DNA of 23,340 nt from an uncultured Anaerotignum sp. (GTDB lineage Bacteria; Bacillota; Clostridia; Lachnospirales; Anaerotignaceae), in contig NZ_CAKQVD010000029.1 in assembly GCF_934277605.1 (NCBI RefSeq), forward strand, positions 1-23,340, read 5' to 3'. Numbering within the stretch: position 1 is the stretch's first letter; each line of letters opens with the position of its first letter. The position numbers and the translations under genes are program-made. The notes beneath the pieces were generated by a model. It ran no database searches. It had not been told where the DNA came from and saw nothing but the letters and a program-made list of their open reading frames with translations. Positions 14,037 through 21,376 of the stretch are shown piece after piece.

Positions 14037-16409
14037 TTAAAATTCCTCATGTGCATTTCTTGCCATGATAGAATCCTGCATGGATTTCGACAAATTGACA
14101 AACTGTGTGCTGTATCCCGCAACACGCACAAGCAAATCTCTGTAATTTTCAGGATGAGCCTGTGCATCCTTCAAAACCTCATTCGAGATTGTATTGAACT
14201 GCACATGGAATGCCCCCAATGCAAAGTAGGACTGGAGCATTGCGCCCAAGTTCGCCCGCCCTCTCTTTGTGGCAACCAAATCATGATTCAAGCGGAGATT
14301 CAGCAGTGTACCGCCGCTGTGAATATCGTGATTCAGCTTTGCAGAGGAACGCAGTGCCGCCAAGCAGGTAGAGGTATCTGTGCCGGTGTAAGGGGAAACA
14401 CCCTCGTTGATGGGATCCTTCGCCTTTCTGCCATCCGGTGTCGCACCAAGCACCTTGCCCGTCGGCAGATAGTTGGAAATCCCCATAAATGCTGTCACAA
14501 AATGGTGTCCGTAAATATCCTTGTACGATGTCACATCATGGTAGAAATAATCTGCCAGCTTTTTGGCAATGCTGTCAACATAATCATCATCATTGCCATA
14601 TTTCGGCACTGCCTGCACCTTCGCACGCAAAGCCTCATATCCTTCCCAGTTGTTGTCAAGCGCATCAATCAATTCAGACAATGTCACGCTCTTTTCCTCA
14701 AATACCAGTTTTTTGATAACCGCCAAAGAGTTTGCCGTAACAGAAAGCCCAACCCCTGTAAATACAGGACCAATGTTATATTTTGCACCGCCGTCAACCA
14801 AATCCTTCCCGTTCTTCAAGCAATATTCATTGCAGGCGGACAGGAACGGACGGGGTGCCTGCTCCTTATGAATTTTCTGTGCAGTCAGCAGGCTGATAAC
14901 CCCATGCTTAACCATATAAGAGAACTGCTTTAACAGTGCCTCCTCCACCTCCGCATAATCGGCAAAGGTTTTCGGGTTCTTTTCCGGCAGAGCAACCTGC
15001 TCCCCTGTCAGTCGGCTCTTTCCTTCATTCAGTGCAAACTCAAGCGCCGCCGCAAAGCTGATGTTGCAGGAGGAGGTCCATTCAAATGTCTTTCTGGAAT
15101 GTGGCACAACGCAGCCGCAGTTGTTCCAATCTCTCGCATCCTCCGGTGCATAGCCAAGGTTGCGCAGCATTTCATAGCCTGTTCTGTCGCTGTGGATTGC
15201 AGGGAATCCACTGCCGGTAGAAACAAGGTCGGTAACCGCTTCCATAAATTCAGGCGGACAATCCGCATGGATACGGCAGCTCAATGTGGGCTGATGGCAT
15301 TTTGTTTCCTTTGTGGCTTGAATTGCCATATAAGAAATGGCATTTGTCCCATCTCTGCCATCCTTGGTTGTGCCGCCGACGGTCAGGTTTTCAAAATTTG
15401 TATAGCCTGCAAAGAAATCCGCCGTGTTTGCGGAAATCGTCCAAGCCCATTCGCTGTATTTCAGCCACAGGCACTCAACCAATTCCAAGGCTGTATCATA
15501 ATCCATCTTGCCTGCATCCACATCCGCCTGATAGAAGGGATACATATACTGGTCGAATCGTCCGGGGTTCAATGCCAAGGGATTTTCGGAAATAATTCCC
15601 CCAAGCTGCACAAACCAAGTAAACTGCAGAGCCTCACGGAAGGATTTCGGAGGGTTTTCCGGCACAACCTCACAGATTGCCGCAATCTCCAAAAGCTCTG
15701 CCCTTCTGCCTGCATCCTTCTCCTCCTGTGCCATGTCCTTCGCCTTCTGTGCATATCTGTTTGCCAAGCGGATAATGCCATCGCACACAAGCACAATCGA
15801 ACGGTAGAAAATCAGCTTATCCTTCTCCTCGGGGATAGCCTCATTCAGCTCAGCCATATAGGCCTGTGCCTCTTTTTTAATACCGCCAAAGCCCTTTGGA
15901 AACAGTTGGTCAACATAATCCGGAGACATTTCTCCGATACCGTTACGCCATTTGGAATCCGTATCCAAAAAGCCTGTATCTACGCCGATTTTCTTTGTTT
16001 CCGCAGAGGTGCGTGCCAAAAAGGCATCCTCCACAGATTTTCCCTTCCAATAAGGAAAAATATTCTCTCTGATATAGGCTCTCTGTTCATCTGTCATTTC
16101 ATAAGGATCCTGCGGACGAGTCGGGAAGTTGTCCATTTCATCATCCACCCATTTCCACGCAAATTCCGGTGTCAAAATGCCGCATTTGCGATGCTCGCCG
16201 CTTGCGCCGACAATCAGCTCGCCCTCAAAAATATTAACGCAAAGCTCATTGCAGGTATCATAAAACGCCTGTGCGGTGCGAAGCTGTGCCGGCATCCCCT
16301 CTGTTCTTTGGAACGATTCTGTCCAGATCCTTGCACGTTCATAGGAGATGGCCGGTTTGGTATTGATATAATTCTGACGGATTTTTTCAATTCTGGGTGT
16401 AACGCTCAT
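14037..16409 (-). CDS. Glycyl radical enzyme of the pyruvate formate-lyase family, substrate unassigned
   Basis: A 790-residue PFL-like barrel protein. Seen: the C-terminal glycyl radical motif RVAGYSTQF with Gly765; the active-site loop NNCGCVVPHSRKT with the thiyl cysteine at Cys433 (Cys431 is two before it); ENLTVGGTTKDGRDGTN and QPTLSCRIH, typical of the family. Diol/glycerol dehydratases, choline lyase and hydroxyproline dehydratase have Glu two residues after the cysteine (GCVEP). Here it is Val435, followed by Pro-His, so ordinary elimination chemistry is unlikely. The C-x-x-P then R-K-T pattern and the VAGYS terminus are reminiscent of the arylsuccinate synthase group, but no small subunit genes are present. 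The start at ATG 16409 follows AGGTGA; a GTG three codons earlier is also possible. It sits between an XRE-cupin regulator and its activase. Confidence 0.93.
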   Translation of the reverse strand: MSVTPRIEKIRQNYINTKPAISYERARIWTESFQRTEGMPAQLRTAQAFYDTCNELCVNIFEGELIVGASGEHRKCGILTPEFAWKWVDDEMDNFPTRPQDPYEMTDEQRAYIRENIFPYWKGKSVEDAFLARTSAETKKIGVDTGFLDTDSKWRNGIGEMSPDYVDQLFPKGFGGIKKEAQAYMAELNEAIPEEKDKLIFYRSIVLVCDGIIRLANRYAQKAKDMAQEEKDAGRRAELLEIAAICEVVPENPPKSFREALQFTWFVQLGGIISENPLALNPGRFDQYMYPFYQADVDAGKMDYDTALELVECLWLKYSEWAWTISANTADFFAGYTNFENLTVGGTTKDGRDGTNAISYMAIQATKETKCHQPTLSCRIHADCPPEFMEAVTDLVSTGSGFPAIHSDRTGYEMLRNLGYAPEDARDWNNCGCVVPHSRKTFEWTSSCNISFAAALEFALNEGKSRLTGEQVALPEKNPKTFADYAEVEEALLKQFSYMVKHGVISLLTAQKIHKEQAPRPFLSACNEYCLKNGKDLVDGGAKYNIGPVFTGVGLSVTANSLAVIKKLVFEEKSVTLSELIDALDNNWEGYEALRAKVQAVPKYGNDDDYVDSIAKKLADYFYHDVTSYKDIYGHHFVTAFMGISNYLPTGKVLGATPDGRKAKDPINEGVSPYTGTDTSTCLAALRSSAKLNHDIHSGGTLLNLRLNHDLVATKRGRANLGAMLQSYFALGAFHVQFNTISNEVLKDAQAHPENYRDLLVRVAGYSTQFVNLSKSMQDSIMARNAHEEF

Positions 16410-16451
16410 TTGATTCACCTATCCTTTTTTAAGATGGCAGCACACAAAAAT

Positions 16452-16485
16452 CCGTTATAACGGTTATTTGTTATAATAAATAACC
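16452..16485. repeat. Two adjoining palindromes between the XRE-cupin and GRE genes
   Basis: CCGTTATAACGG (16452-16463) is a perfect 12-base palindrome. It adjoins a 24-base palindrome at 16462-16485 (halves GGTTATTTGTTA and TAATAAATAACC, 11 of 12 positions symmetrical), which covers the end of the regulator gene. These may be operator sites for the regulator, or an mRNA hairpin setting the ratio of regulator to enzyme. Confidence 0.5.
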
Positions 16486-17018
16486 ATGCAGATTCTTGTG
16501 GTCTGCATACCGTGACATTCATAAATATGCGGCTTATTGGCAAGATAACGAATTCCGTTTCCTGCCTGCACCACATATTCCACGCCGTCTACGCTCAAGC
16601 GCAGTGCGCCTTCAAAAACAAGCACAAATTCTTCTGTCCCATCCTCATGTGGCACAGATTCCGAGCGAGTGCCCGGCTCCAGCTCAATGCTCAACATTTC
16701 AAATCTTCTCTCTGCATCATAAGGAAAAAAGGGAAACAGCCGAAAACGCCCTTCATCACTCAAAAGCGGAGAAACCTCCTCCTTCTTGATGATTTGCGTT
16801 TCTGCCTGCCTGCCCTCAAGCAAAGCAGTAAAGGAAATATGCAGTCCTGTCGCAATCTTCCAAAGCGTTGCTACCGTCGGGCTGGATTCTCCTCTTTCAA
16901 TCTGCCCCAGCATGCTCTTGCTCACTCCCGTCAGCTCTGCCATGCTATCCAGGCTCAATTTCTTTTCCTTTCTGATTTGTCTCAGGTTTTCCGAGATTCT
17001 GCTGCTCATTGCATCCAT
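16464..17018 (-). CDS. XRE-family regulator with C-terminal cupin domain
   Basis: A 184-residue DNA-binding regulator, probably sensing a small molecule. Residues about 8-62 form the helix-turn-helix (NLRQIRKEKKLSLDSMAELT, GVSKSMLGQIERGESSPTVATLWKIA). Residues about 110-182 form a cupin barrel (EPGTRSESVPHEDGTEEFVLVFEG, then GIRYLANKPHIYE). It has the usual length for this architecture. AAGGAGG lies 6 bases before the ATG. It is first gene of the module upstream of the glycyl radical enzyme, so it most likely controls that operon and itself. The ligand is unknown; a substrate or product of the enzyme is the natural guess. Confidence 0.93.
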   Translation of the reverse strand: MDAMSSRISENLRQIRKEKKLSLDSMAELTGVSKSMLGQIERGESSPTVATLWKIATGLHISFTALLEGRQAETQIIKKEEVSPLLSDEGRFRLFPFFPYDAERRFEMLSIELEPGTRSESVPHEDGTEEFVLVFEGALRLSVDGVEYVVQAGNGIRYLANKPHIYECHGMQTTRICMVIYYNK

Positions 17019-17029
17019 GTGTTTCCTCC

Positions 17030-17043
17030 TTGGTTCGAACCAA
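17030..17043. repeat. Perfect 14-base palindrome before the XRE-cupin ribosome site
   Basis: TTGGTTCGAACCAA is perfectly self-complementary and directly abuts or overlaps the AAGGAGG ribosome site on the minus strand. In RNA it could form only a tight hairpin. As DNA it is a candidate operator half-site pair for a dimeric regulator. Confidence 0.5.
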
Positions 17044-17065
17044 CCGCCACCGAAGGTCGATGGCG

Positions 17066-17091
17066 GAAATGCGTGCGTTATGACGCATTTC
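17066..17091 (-). promoter_or_regulatory. Inverted repeat at the transcription start of the XRE-cupin/GRE operon (candidate operator)
   Basis: GAAATGCGT (17066-17074) and ACGCATTTC (17083-17091) are perfect 9-base complements separated by 8 bases. The repeat begins right at the predicted transcription start (near 17092) and runs downstream, an ideal place for repression. Confidence 0.55.
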
Positions 17092-17098
17092 TATTATT

Positions 17099-17127
17099 AC
17101 TGTATCATCATCTTTCTCTGCTGTCAA
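17099..17127 (-). promoter_or_regulatory. Promoter of the XRE-cupin/GRE/activase operon
   Basis: On the minus strand: consensus TTGACA (17122-17127), a 17-base spacer and TACAGT (17099-17104) preceded by TGA (extended -10). The leader is about 75 bases and contains the inverted repeats listed next to it. Confidence 0.75.
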
Positions 17128-17212
17128 TTCATTTTGACCGTTTTTTCGCACAAAACAGTTGTTATTGCAAACAAAATTTTCCTGTCTTTTTTATGCAATC
17201 TGTCAGATTCAT

Positions 17213-17247
17213 AAAAAAAGCCCTGCCGCTATCCTTGCGACAGAGCC
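17213..17247 (-). terminator. Terminator after coaBC
   Basis: Minus strand: GGCTCTGTCGC pairs with GCGGCAGGGCT (11 bp including three wobble pairs) around a 7-base loop, then seven T residues (plus-strand A-run 17213-17219). It lies 6 bases beyond the coaBC stop. Confidence 0.88.
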
Positions 17248-17253
17248 ATTTTC

Positions 17254-18456
17254 TTATCCTTTCATTGCTTTCAGCTTTAAAATTTCATCCAAAATCTTAT
17301 GTGCAACCTCTTCCTTCGTGAGCAATTCAAGCTGAATTTCCTCCTGCTTGGAAATCATGGTTACCACATTGGTATCCGTGCCAAAGCCGCTGCCTGCAAC
17401 CTTCAGGTTATTGGCAACCACCATATCAATATTCTTCTTATCGAGCTTCACACGGGAATTTTCCAGCATATTCTGGGTTTCCATGGAAAAGCCGCAATAG
17501 AACTGCCCCTCTCTGCGATGCTCTCCCAGATATTTCAAAATATCCTGTGTTCTGTCCAATTCGATAGACATTTCGCCGTCTTTTTTCTTTGTTTTTTCAT
17601 CACTGTAATTCTTGGGCTTATAATCCGCAACCGCAGCCGCCTTAATGATAATGTCATTTTCTAAGAAACGGGACTTCATTGCCTCAAACATATCCCCCGC
17701 ACTCTTAACCTGCACAAAATCCACAAAAAGCGGACGCTCCAGATTCGTCACACCGCTGACCAGTGTAACCTCTGCGCCACGCAGCATGGCAGCCTTCGCC
17801 AGCTCATAGCCCATTTTCCCCGTGGAATGGTTTGTAATATAGCGCACAGGGTCAACGCTTTCCTGTGTAGGCCCTGCCGTAACAATCACCTTCATGCCAA
17901 CCAAATCCTTTTTGCAGGCAATCTCACGCAGGATATGTGCCACCAAAACCTCCTCGGAGGGCATTTTCCCATCGCCGATATCTCTGCACGCAAGCACGCC
18001 CTTGTCGGGTGCAATCACAGAAAAGCCATATCCCTCCAGCTTTTTCAGATTATCCTGCAGCACAGGGTTGTGATACATATTTGTATTCATGGCAGGGGCA
18101 ATGATTTTCTTGCAGGTGCAGGCCATTGCCGTTGTTGTCAGCATATCATCCGCAATGCCGTTTGCCAGCTTCCCGATTACATTTGCGGAGGCAGGCGCAA
18201 TCAGCAGCACATCTGCCTTTTTGGCAATGGAAACGTGTGCCACATGGAACTGAAAATTGCGGTCGAAGGTATCTACCATACATTTATTGCCGGTCAATGT
18301 TTCAAATGTAACGGGAGTGATAAACTGACAAGCATTTTCCGTCATAATCACATGAACATCCGCCTCCAGCTTAACCAGCATGCTTGCCACATTTGCCATC
18401 TTATACGCAGCAATGCTGCCTGTTACACCTAAAACAACAGTTTTCCCTTTTAACAT
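17254..18456 (-). CDS. coaBC: Bifunctional phosphopantothenoylcysteine decarboxylase / phosphopantothenate-cysteine ligase
   Basis: Carries out the second and third steps of CoA synthesis: CTP-dependent joining of phosphopantothenate to cysteine (CoaB) and FMN-dependent decarboxylation (CoaC). It has 400 residues, the normal length. Seen in the CoaC half: GVTGSIAAYK, His74 (HVAHVS, the expected catalytic histidine), LIAPASANVIGKLANGIADD, PAMNTNMY (121-128) and Cys157 in LACRDIGDGKMPSE. In the CoaB half: TAGPTQESVDPVRYITNHSTGKMG with Asn209, KAAAVADYKP and the basic KTKKKDG segment. The start at 18456 follows AAAGGAG by 8 bases; a longer open frame upstream has no ribosome site. It is monocistronic with its own terminator. 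Confidence 0.97.
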   Translation of the reverse strand: MLKGKTVVLGVTGSIAAYKMANVASMLVKLEADVHVIMTENACQFITPVTFETLTGNKCMVDTFDRNFQFHVAHVSIAKKADVLLIAPASANVIGKLANGIADDMLTTTAMACTCKKIIAPAMNTNMYHNPVLQDNLKKLEGYGFSVIAPDKGVLACRDIGDGKMPSEEVLVAHILREIACKKDLVGMKVIVTAGPTQESVDPVRYITNHSTGKMGYELAKAAMLRGAEVTLVSGVTNLERPLFVDFVQVKSAGDMFEAMKSRFLENDIIIKAAAVADYKPKNYSDEKTKKKDGEMSIELDRTQDILKYLGEHRREGQFYCGFSMETQNMLENSRVKLDKKNIDMVVANNLKVAGSGFGTDTNVVTMISKQEEIQLELLTKEEVAHKILDEILKLKAMKG

Positions 18457-18493
18457 GATAATTCTCCTTTTATGAGTCATACTAAAACATTTT

Positions 18494-18544
18494 CGCCATG
18501 GCGGCGTTTGACAATAGTATAACAAAGGATGCGTCATTCGTACA
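18494..18544 (-). promoter_or_regulatory. Promoter and leader palindrome of coaBC
   Basis: Minus strand: -10 box TATACT (18516-18521) preceded by TGT (extended -10), with only a weak -35 (TGTACG, 18539-18544) at 17 bases. Downstream near the start of transcription is the perfect palindrome CGCCATGGCG (18494-18503). Confidence 0.5.
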
Positions 18545-18574
18545 GGTTTTTTCCGAAAAAAGTCGGTATTTTTC

Positions 18575-19372
18575 TCAGTTTCCGAAATCCAAATACGTTG
18601 TTCCCTCAAGCGGAATCAAAACCTGCAGCCCTGCTCTGTCCGCACGGCTGCCCACCACATAAACGGTATAGGCCTTGCCGCCCTTCAGGCTTACCTTGGG
18701 ATGCTCCACAAGGATTTCTCCCGTTTTGCTGTCCCGCAGCTTAAGGCTGTGCTTGCCCGGTGTCGTTGTCAGATAGCGGCTGACATCTCCATAACGCAAA
18801 TCGGAAAGTACCATTCTTTCATCCCAATAAACATCCATGGCAGGTGCCGTCGGCGAAAGCTGCACAAAGCGGATGTATGCCTGCCTGTCGTTCAGTCTGC
18901 GGCGGCTATCCGCAATCGCCGTGGCAGAAAGGTCCTCCGCCAAGCCTGTAACCGCCACCGTATCAATCCCCGCAGGCCGCACCTGTAAGCGCAGAACAGC
19001 CAAGGGGTTTGTGATTGTCCCTGCACGATAAACCGCAATCCGATACCATCCGGGAAGCGCCTTCATATATTCCGTAAAATCCTGATATCGTAAATCAGAG
19101 GCAACCTTTCGCCCATTGGCATAAATATCCACCCTCGTTTCCACAGGGCTTGCATTCAAAAAGCGAATATAGCCAAAAAGCGTAATCCCCGGAATCATCG
19201 GAATCACTGTAATATTCGTGTTGTTCGGCAGTGTAATGCTCGGAAATCTGCGGGCATTGGCTTCCTTTCTCTCCTGTGTCAAAAAATCCGTTTTCTCCTT
19301 CGCCTCCTCCTCCGTTAAGGGCAAGGGCATCAATAAATCCTCACTCGTTTCGTACCAATTCCTATCGGGCAT
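18575..19372 (-). CDS. DUF4397-domain protein, two tandem repeats
   Basis: A 265-residue protein of unknown function. Two copies of the DUF4397 beta-sandwich are visible, starting at residues about 68 (YIRFLNASPVETRVDIYANG) and 166 (YIRFVQLSPTAPAMDVYWDE); each contains the SDLRY-x-D core and a P-G turn before the next strand. The N-terminal 65 residues are acidic then proline/asparagine-rich, with no signal peptide or membrane helix, so the protein appears cytoplasmic or attached to a surface such as a spore by another route. The start at 19372 is preferred because AGAGGA lies 9 bases upstream; a frame extending to 19450 has no ribosome site. No partner function is evident from its neighbours. 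Confidence 0.85.
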   Translation of the reverse strand: MPDRNWYETSEDLLMPLPLTEEEAKEKTDFLTQERKEANARRFPSITLPNNTNITVIPMIPGITLFGYIRFLNASPVETRVDIYANGRKVASDLRYQDFTEYMKALPGWYRIAVYRAGTITNPLAVLRLQVRPAGIDTVAVTGLAEDLSATAIADSRRRLNDRQAYIRFVQLSPTAPAMDVYWDERMVLSDLRYGDVSRYLTTTPGKHSLKLRDSKTGEILVEHPKVSLKGGKAYTVYVVGSRADRAGLQVLIPLEGTTYLDFGN

Positions 19373-19438
19373 AAAATCCCATCCTCTCACTCTGTTCTTT
19401 TTCAGAATATGGCAGGACAAAAGCTTCTGTGCAAGCAC

Positions 19439-19473
19439 AAAAAAAGACACGATAAGATTTCTCCCATCGTGCC
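19439..19473 (-). terminator. Terminator after the CBS-domain gene
   Basis: Minus strand: GGCACGAT pairs with ATCGTGTC (8 bp, one wobble) around a 12-base loop, followed by seven T residues (plus-strand A-run 19439-19445). It lies 18 bases after the CBS-protein stop. Confidence 0.82.
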
Positions 19474-19490
19474 TGCTTCTTTCTTCTCTT

Positions 19491-20420
19491 TTATGCCTCC
19501 TCGGAAGGCTCGTCTTCCCCGCTCTCCTGCACTTCCTCAGGCAGCTTGGTTGCCAAAACCTTAAGAATACGCTTTTCCTCGAACAGCTCCACTTGGAACA
19601 GCCAGCCGCAAAGCTTCATCTCAATGACTTCGTTTTCCTCGGGGATATGTCCCAGCTGTCCAATCAGATAGCCGCCCAAGGTATCATAATCTTCATTTTC
19701 CTCAAAGGTAATGCCCAACCGCTCCTCCACATCCTGCAAATCGGTTGAGCCGTCAATGCGGTAAACGCCCTCTGCCACCTCGGTAATATCCTCTTCCTCC
19801 TCCTCGTCATATTCATCAAAAATATTCCCGAAGATTTCCTCCATGATATCCTCCATGGTAACAATGCCGGCTGTGCCGCCGTATTCATCAATCACGATTG
19901 CCAAATGCACCTTCTCCTGCTTCATTTCCGCAAGCAGCTCATCCACCTTTTTGGAAAAGGGAATAAAATAAGGCTGCATCAGGATTTCTTTCAGGTGGAA
20001 ATGTCCCTCCTCCACTCGTGTGACATCCGCAAGGATATACTTTACCATATCCTTCACATGATACACCCCGACAACATTGTCAATGCTCTCATCATACACC
20101 ACAATACGAGAAAACTTTTCCTCTGCCGTAACATTCTTGATTTCCTCCAAGGTTGCATCCACAGGGACAGCAACAATATCTGTTCTGTGGGTAGCAATAT
20201 CCCCTGCCGAGCTGTTGCTCAGCTCAAAAATATTGTTAAGCATTTCCTTTACGCTTGCATCAATCGTGCCGCTGTTTCCGCTGTCATCCAGCATTTGACG
20301 GAATTCCTCCTCCGTCACATTTCTTTCATTTTCCTGCACACGATACTTCCCAAGCAGCACCAAAAGAATAATATTGAGCAAAACGGAAAGTATCAGCCCT
20401 ATATAAGCCTCCAAAGTCAT
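19491..20420 (-). CDS. CBS-pair / CorC_HlyC domain membrane-anchored protein lacking DUF21
   Basis: A 309-residue protein. Residues about 5-24 form one membrane helix (LILSVLLNIILLVLLG). Next come a hemolysin-C-like linker, two CBS domains (about 75-135 and 140-195, with RTDIVAVP, RIVVYDE, GVYHVKDM, HLAIVIDEYGGTAGIVTMEDIMEEIFG), a very acidic stretch (DEYDEEEEED, about 200-212) and the C-terminal CorC_HlyC transporter-associated domain (GVYRIDGSTDLQDVEE through the end). Relatives with an N-terminal four-helix DUF21/CNNM domain export Mg2+ or Co2+; here only a single helix remains, so a regulatory or anchoring role is more likely than transport. ATG 20420 directly touches its AAGGAGG, whereas a TTG two codons later (20414) has ideal 6-base spacing, so translation may start there. 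Confidence 0.9.
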   Translation of the reverse strand: MTLEAYIGLILSVLLNIILLVLLGKYRVQENERNVTEEEFRQMLDDSGNSGTIDASVKEMLNNIFELSNSSAGDIATHRTDIVAVPVDATLEEIKNVTAEEKFSRIVVYDESIDNVVGVYHVKDMVKYILADVTRVEEGHFHLKEILMQPYFIPFSKKVDELLAEMKQEKVHLAIVIDEYGGTAGIVTMEDIMEEIFGNIFDEYDEEEEEDITEVAEGVYRIDGSTDLQDVEERLGITFEENEDYDTLGGYLIGQLGHIPEENEVIEMKLCGWLFQVELFEEKRILKVLATKLPEEVQESGEDEPSEEA

Positions 20421-20458
20421 CCTCCTTCAAAAAACATCATTTCTCCTTCTTTTTTTAC

Positions 20459-20487
20459 AGTTTAATGAAAAAGCGTTCTGCTGTCAA
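20459..20487 (-). promoter_or_regulatory. Promoter of the CBS-domain gene
   Basis: Minus strand: consensus TTGACA (20482-20487), a 17-base spacer and TAAACT (20459-20464). A 6-bp perfect inverted repeat, AAGTGC/GCACTT (20486-20501), overlaps the upstream edge of the -35. Confidence 0.7.
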
Positions 20488-20521
20488 GTGCGGCAGCACT
20501 TTTCCAATTTCTTCCACTTTA

Positions 20522-20557
20522 TTGACAGCACACTTTCTCCCATTGTATAATATACAA
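20522..20557 (+). promoter_or_regulatory. Promoter of the TIM-barrel gene with a palindrome covering the -10
   Basis: TTGACA (20522-20527), an 18-base spacer and TATAAT (20546-20551), both perfect consensus. The -10 lies inside the perfect 15-base palindrome TTGTATAATATACAA (20543-20557), which is a candidate operator. Confidence 0.75.
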
Positions 20558-20615
20558 GAAGCATAGGAAATTCCGCTCATTGAAATAAAAAAATAATAAA
20601 AAAGGAAGTGTTGCC

Positions 20616-21329
20616 ATGAATCACAAAAAAATGGAACGTGAAAAAAAGATTCCTCATGTCAAAGCAAAGCTGAGAAGTCACCATATCGTAACCATGCCGA
20701 ATGAAATTTATGCCGCCAGCGGCATTGTCATCATGGGGCGACGCATTAAGTCCTTAATCTTTTCCACAGATATCGCCATCATCCGCAACTGCAACGCAGA
20801 TGCCGTTTTGGCAGTTTATCCCTTTACTCCACAGCAAATCATTGCAGATGCCATTGTTTCCACCTCCAGCCTGCCTGTTTTTTGCGGCGTAGGCGGCGGC
20901 ACAACCACAGGGGCAAGGGTAGTCATGCTTGCCAAGGATGCGGAGGCATTGGGTGCCATGGCGGTTGTTGTCAACGCCCCCACCTCCAACGATGTGATTG
21001 CGCAAATTGCACAGGTCATTGATATTCCCATTGTGGTTACCGTTCTAAATGAAAATACGGATATTGATGCCCGTCTGGAAGCAGGCGCAACCGTCTTTAA
21101 CGTATCTGCCGCCGCACGCACACCGGAGGTTGTGCGGATTCTGCGTGAGCGCTATCCCGATTTGCCCATCATTGCAACAGGTGGACCTTCCGAGGAAAGC
21201 ATACGGCAAACCGTTGAGGCAGGCGCCAATGCCATCAGCTTTACCCCTCCCACTGCTGAGGAGCTGTTCCATGGCCTGATGACACGCTACCGCAACGAAC
21301 ACGAAAGCCAAACCAAAAACCAAGCATAA
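20616..21329 (+). CDS. Conserved TIM-barrel protein, function unknown (often labelled 'hydrolase')
   Basis: A 237-residue alpha/beta-barrel protein. Seen: PNEIYAASGIVIMGRRIKS (28-46), NCNADAVLAVYPFTPQQ (58-74), the glycine/threonine-rich loop GVGGGTTTGAR (91-101), VVVNAPTSN (117-125), the strand VTVLNE, FNVSAAARTPE (161-171) and the typical phosphate-binding barrel end IIATGGPSEES (185-195) with EAGANAISFTPP. The layout resembles KDPG-aldolase-like or phosphoribosyl barrels, but I cannot name a reaction. Close relatives in Clostridia are usually annotated only as hydrolase. AAGGAAG lies upstream of the ATG. It is a single-gene unit with a strong promoter and terminator. Confidence 0.85.
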   Translation: MNHKKMEREKKIPHVKAKLRSHHIVTMPNEIYAASGIVIMGRRIKSLIFSTDIAIIRNCNADAVLAVYPFTPQQIIADAIVSTSSLPVFCGVGGGTTTGARVVMLAKDAEALGAMAVVVNAPTSNDVIAQIAQVIDIPIVVTVLNENTDIDARLEAGATVFNVSAAARTPEVVRILRERYPDLPIIATGGPSEESIRQTVEAGANAISFTPPTAEELFHGLMTRYRNEHESQTKNQA

Positions 21330-21369
21330 AAAAGCCACCTCTTACGGATTTTCCGTTTGAGGTGGTTTT
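21328..21369. terminator. Bidirectional terminator between the TIM-barrel gene and the small Cys-rich gene
   Basis: CCACCTC and GAGGTGG form a 7-bp stem extended, past a TT/TT internal loop, by ACGG/CCGT. The plus strand continues with TTTTCTT and the minus strand with C then six T residues (A-run 21328-21333). Confidence 0.88.
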
Positions 21370-21376
21370 CTTGTTC

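Noticed and set aside
14037..16409. Calling the glycyl radical enzyme pyruvate formate-lyase (pflB)
   Set aside because: It lacks the adjacent Cys-Cys active-site pair of PFL, and its activase has the ferredoxin insert typical of non-PFL partners.
15099..16460. Plus-strand open frame of 453 codons
   Set aside because: Antisense to the glycyl radical enzyme, with no family motif and no ribosome site.
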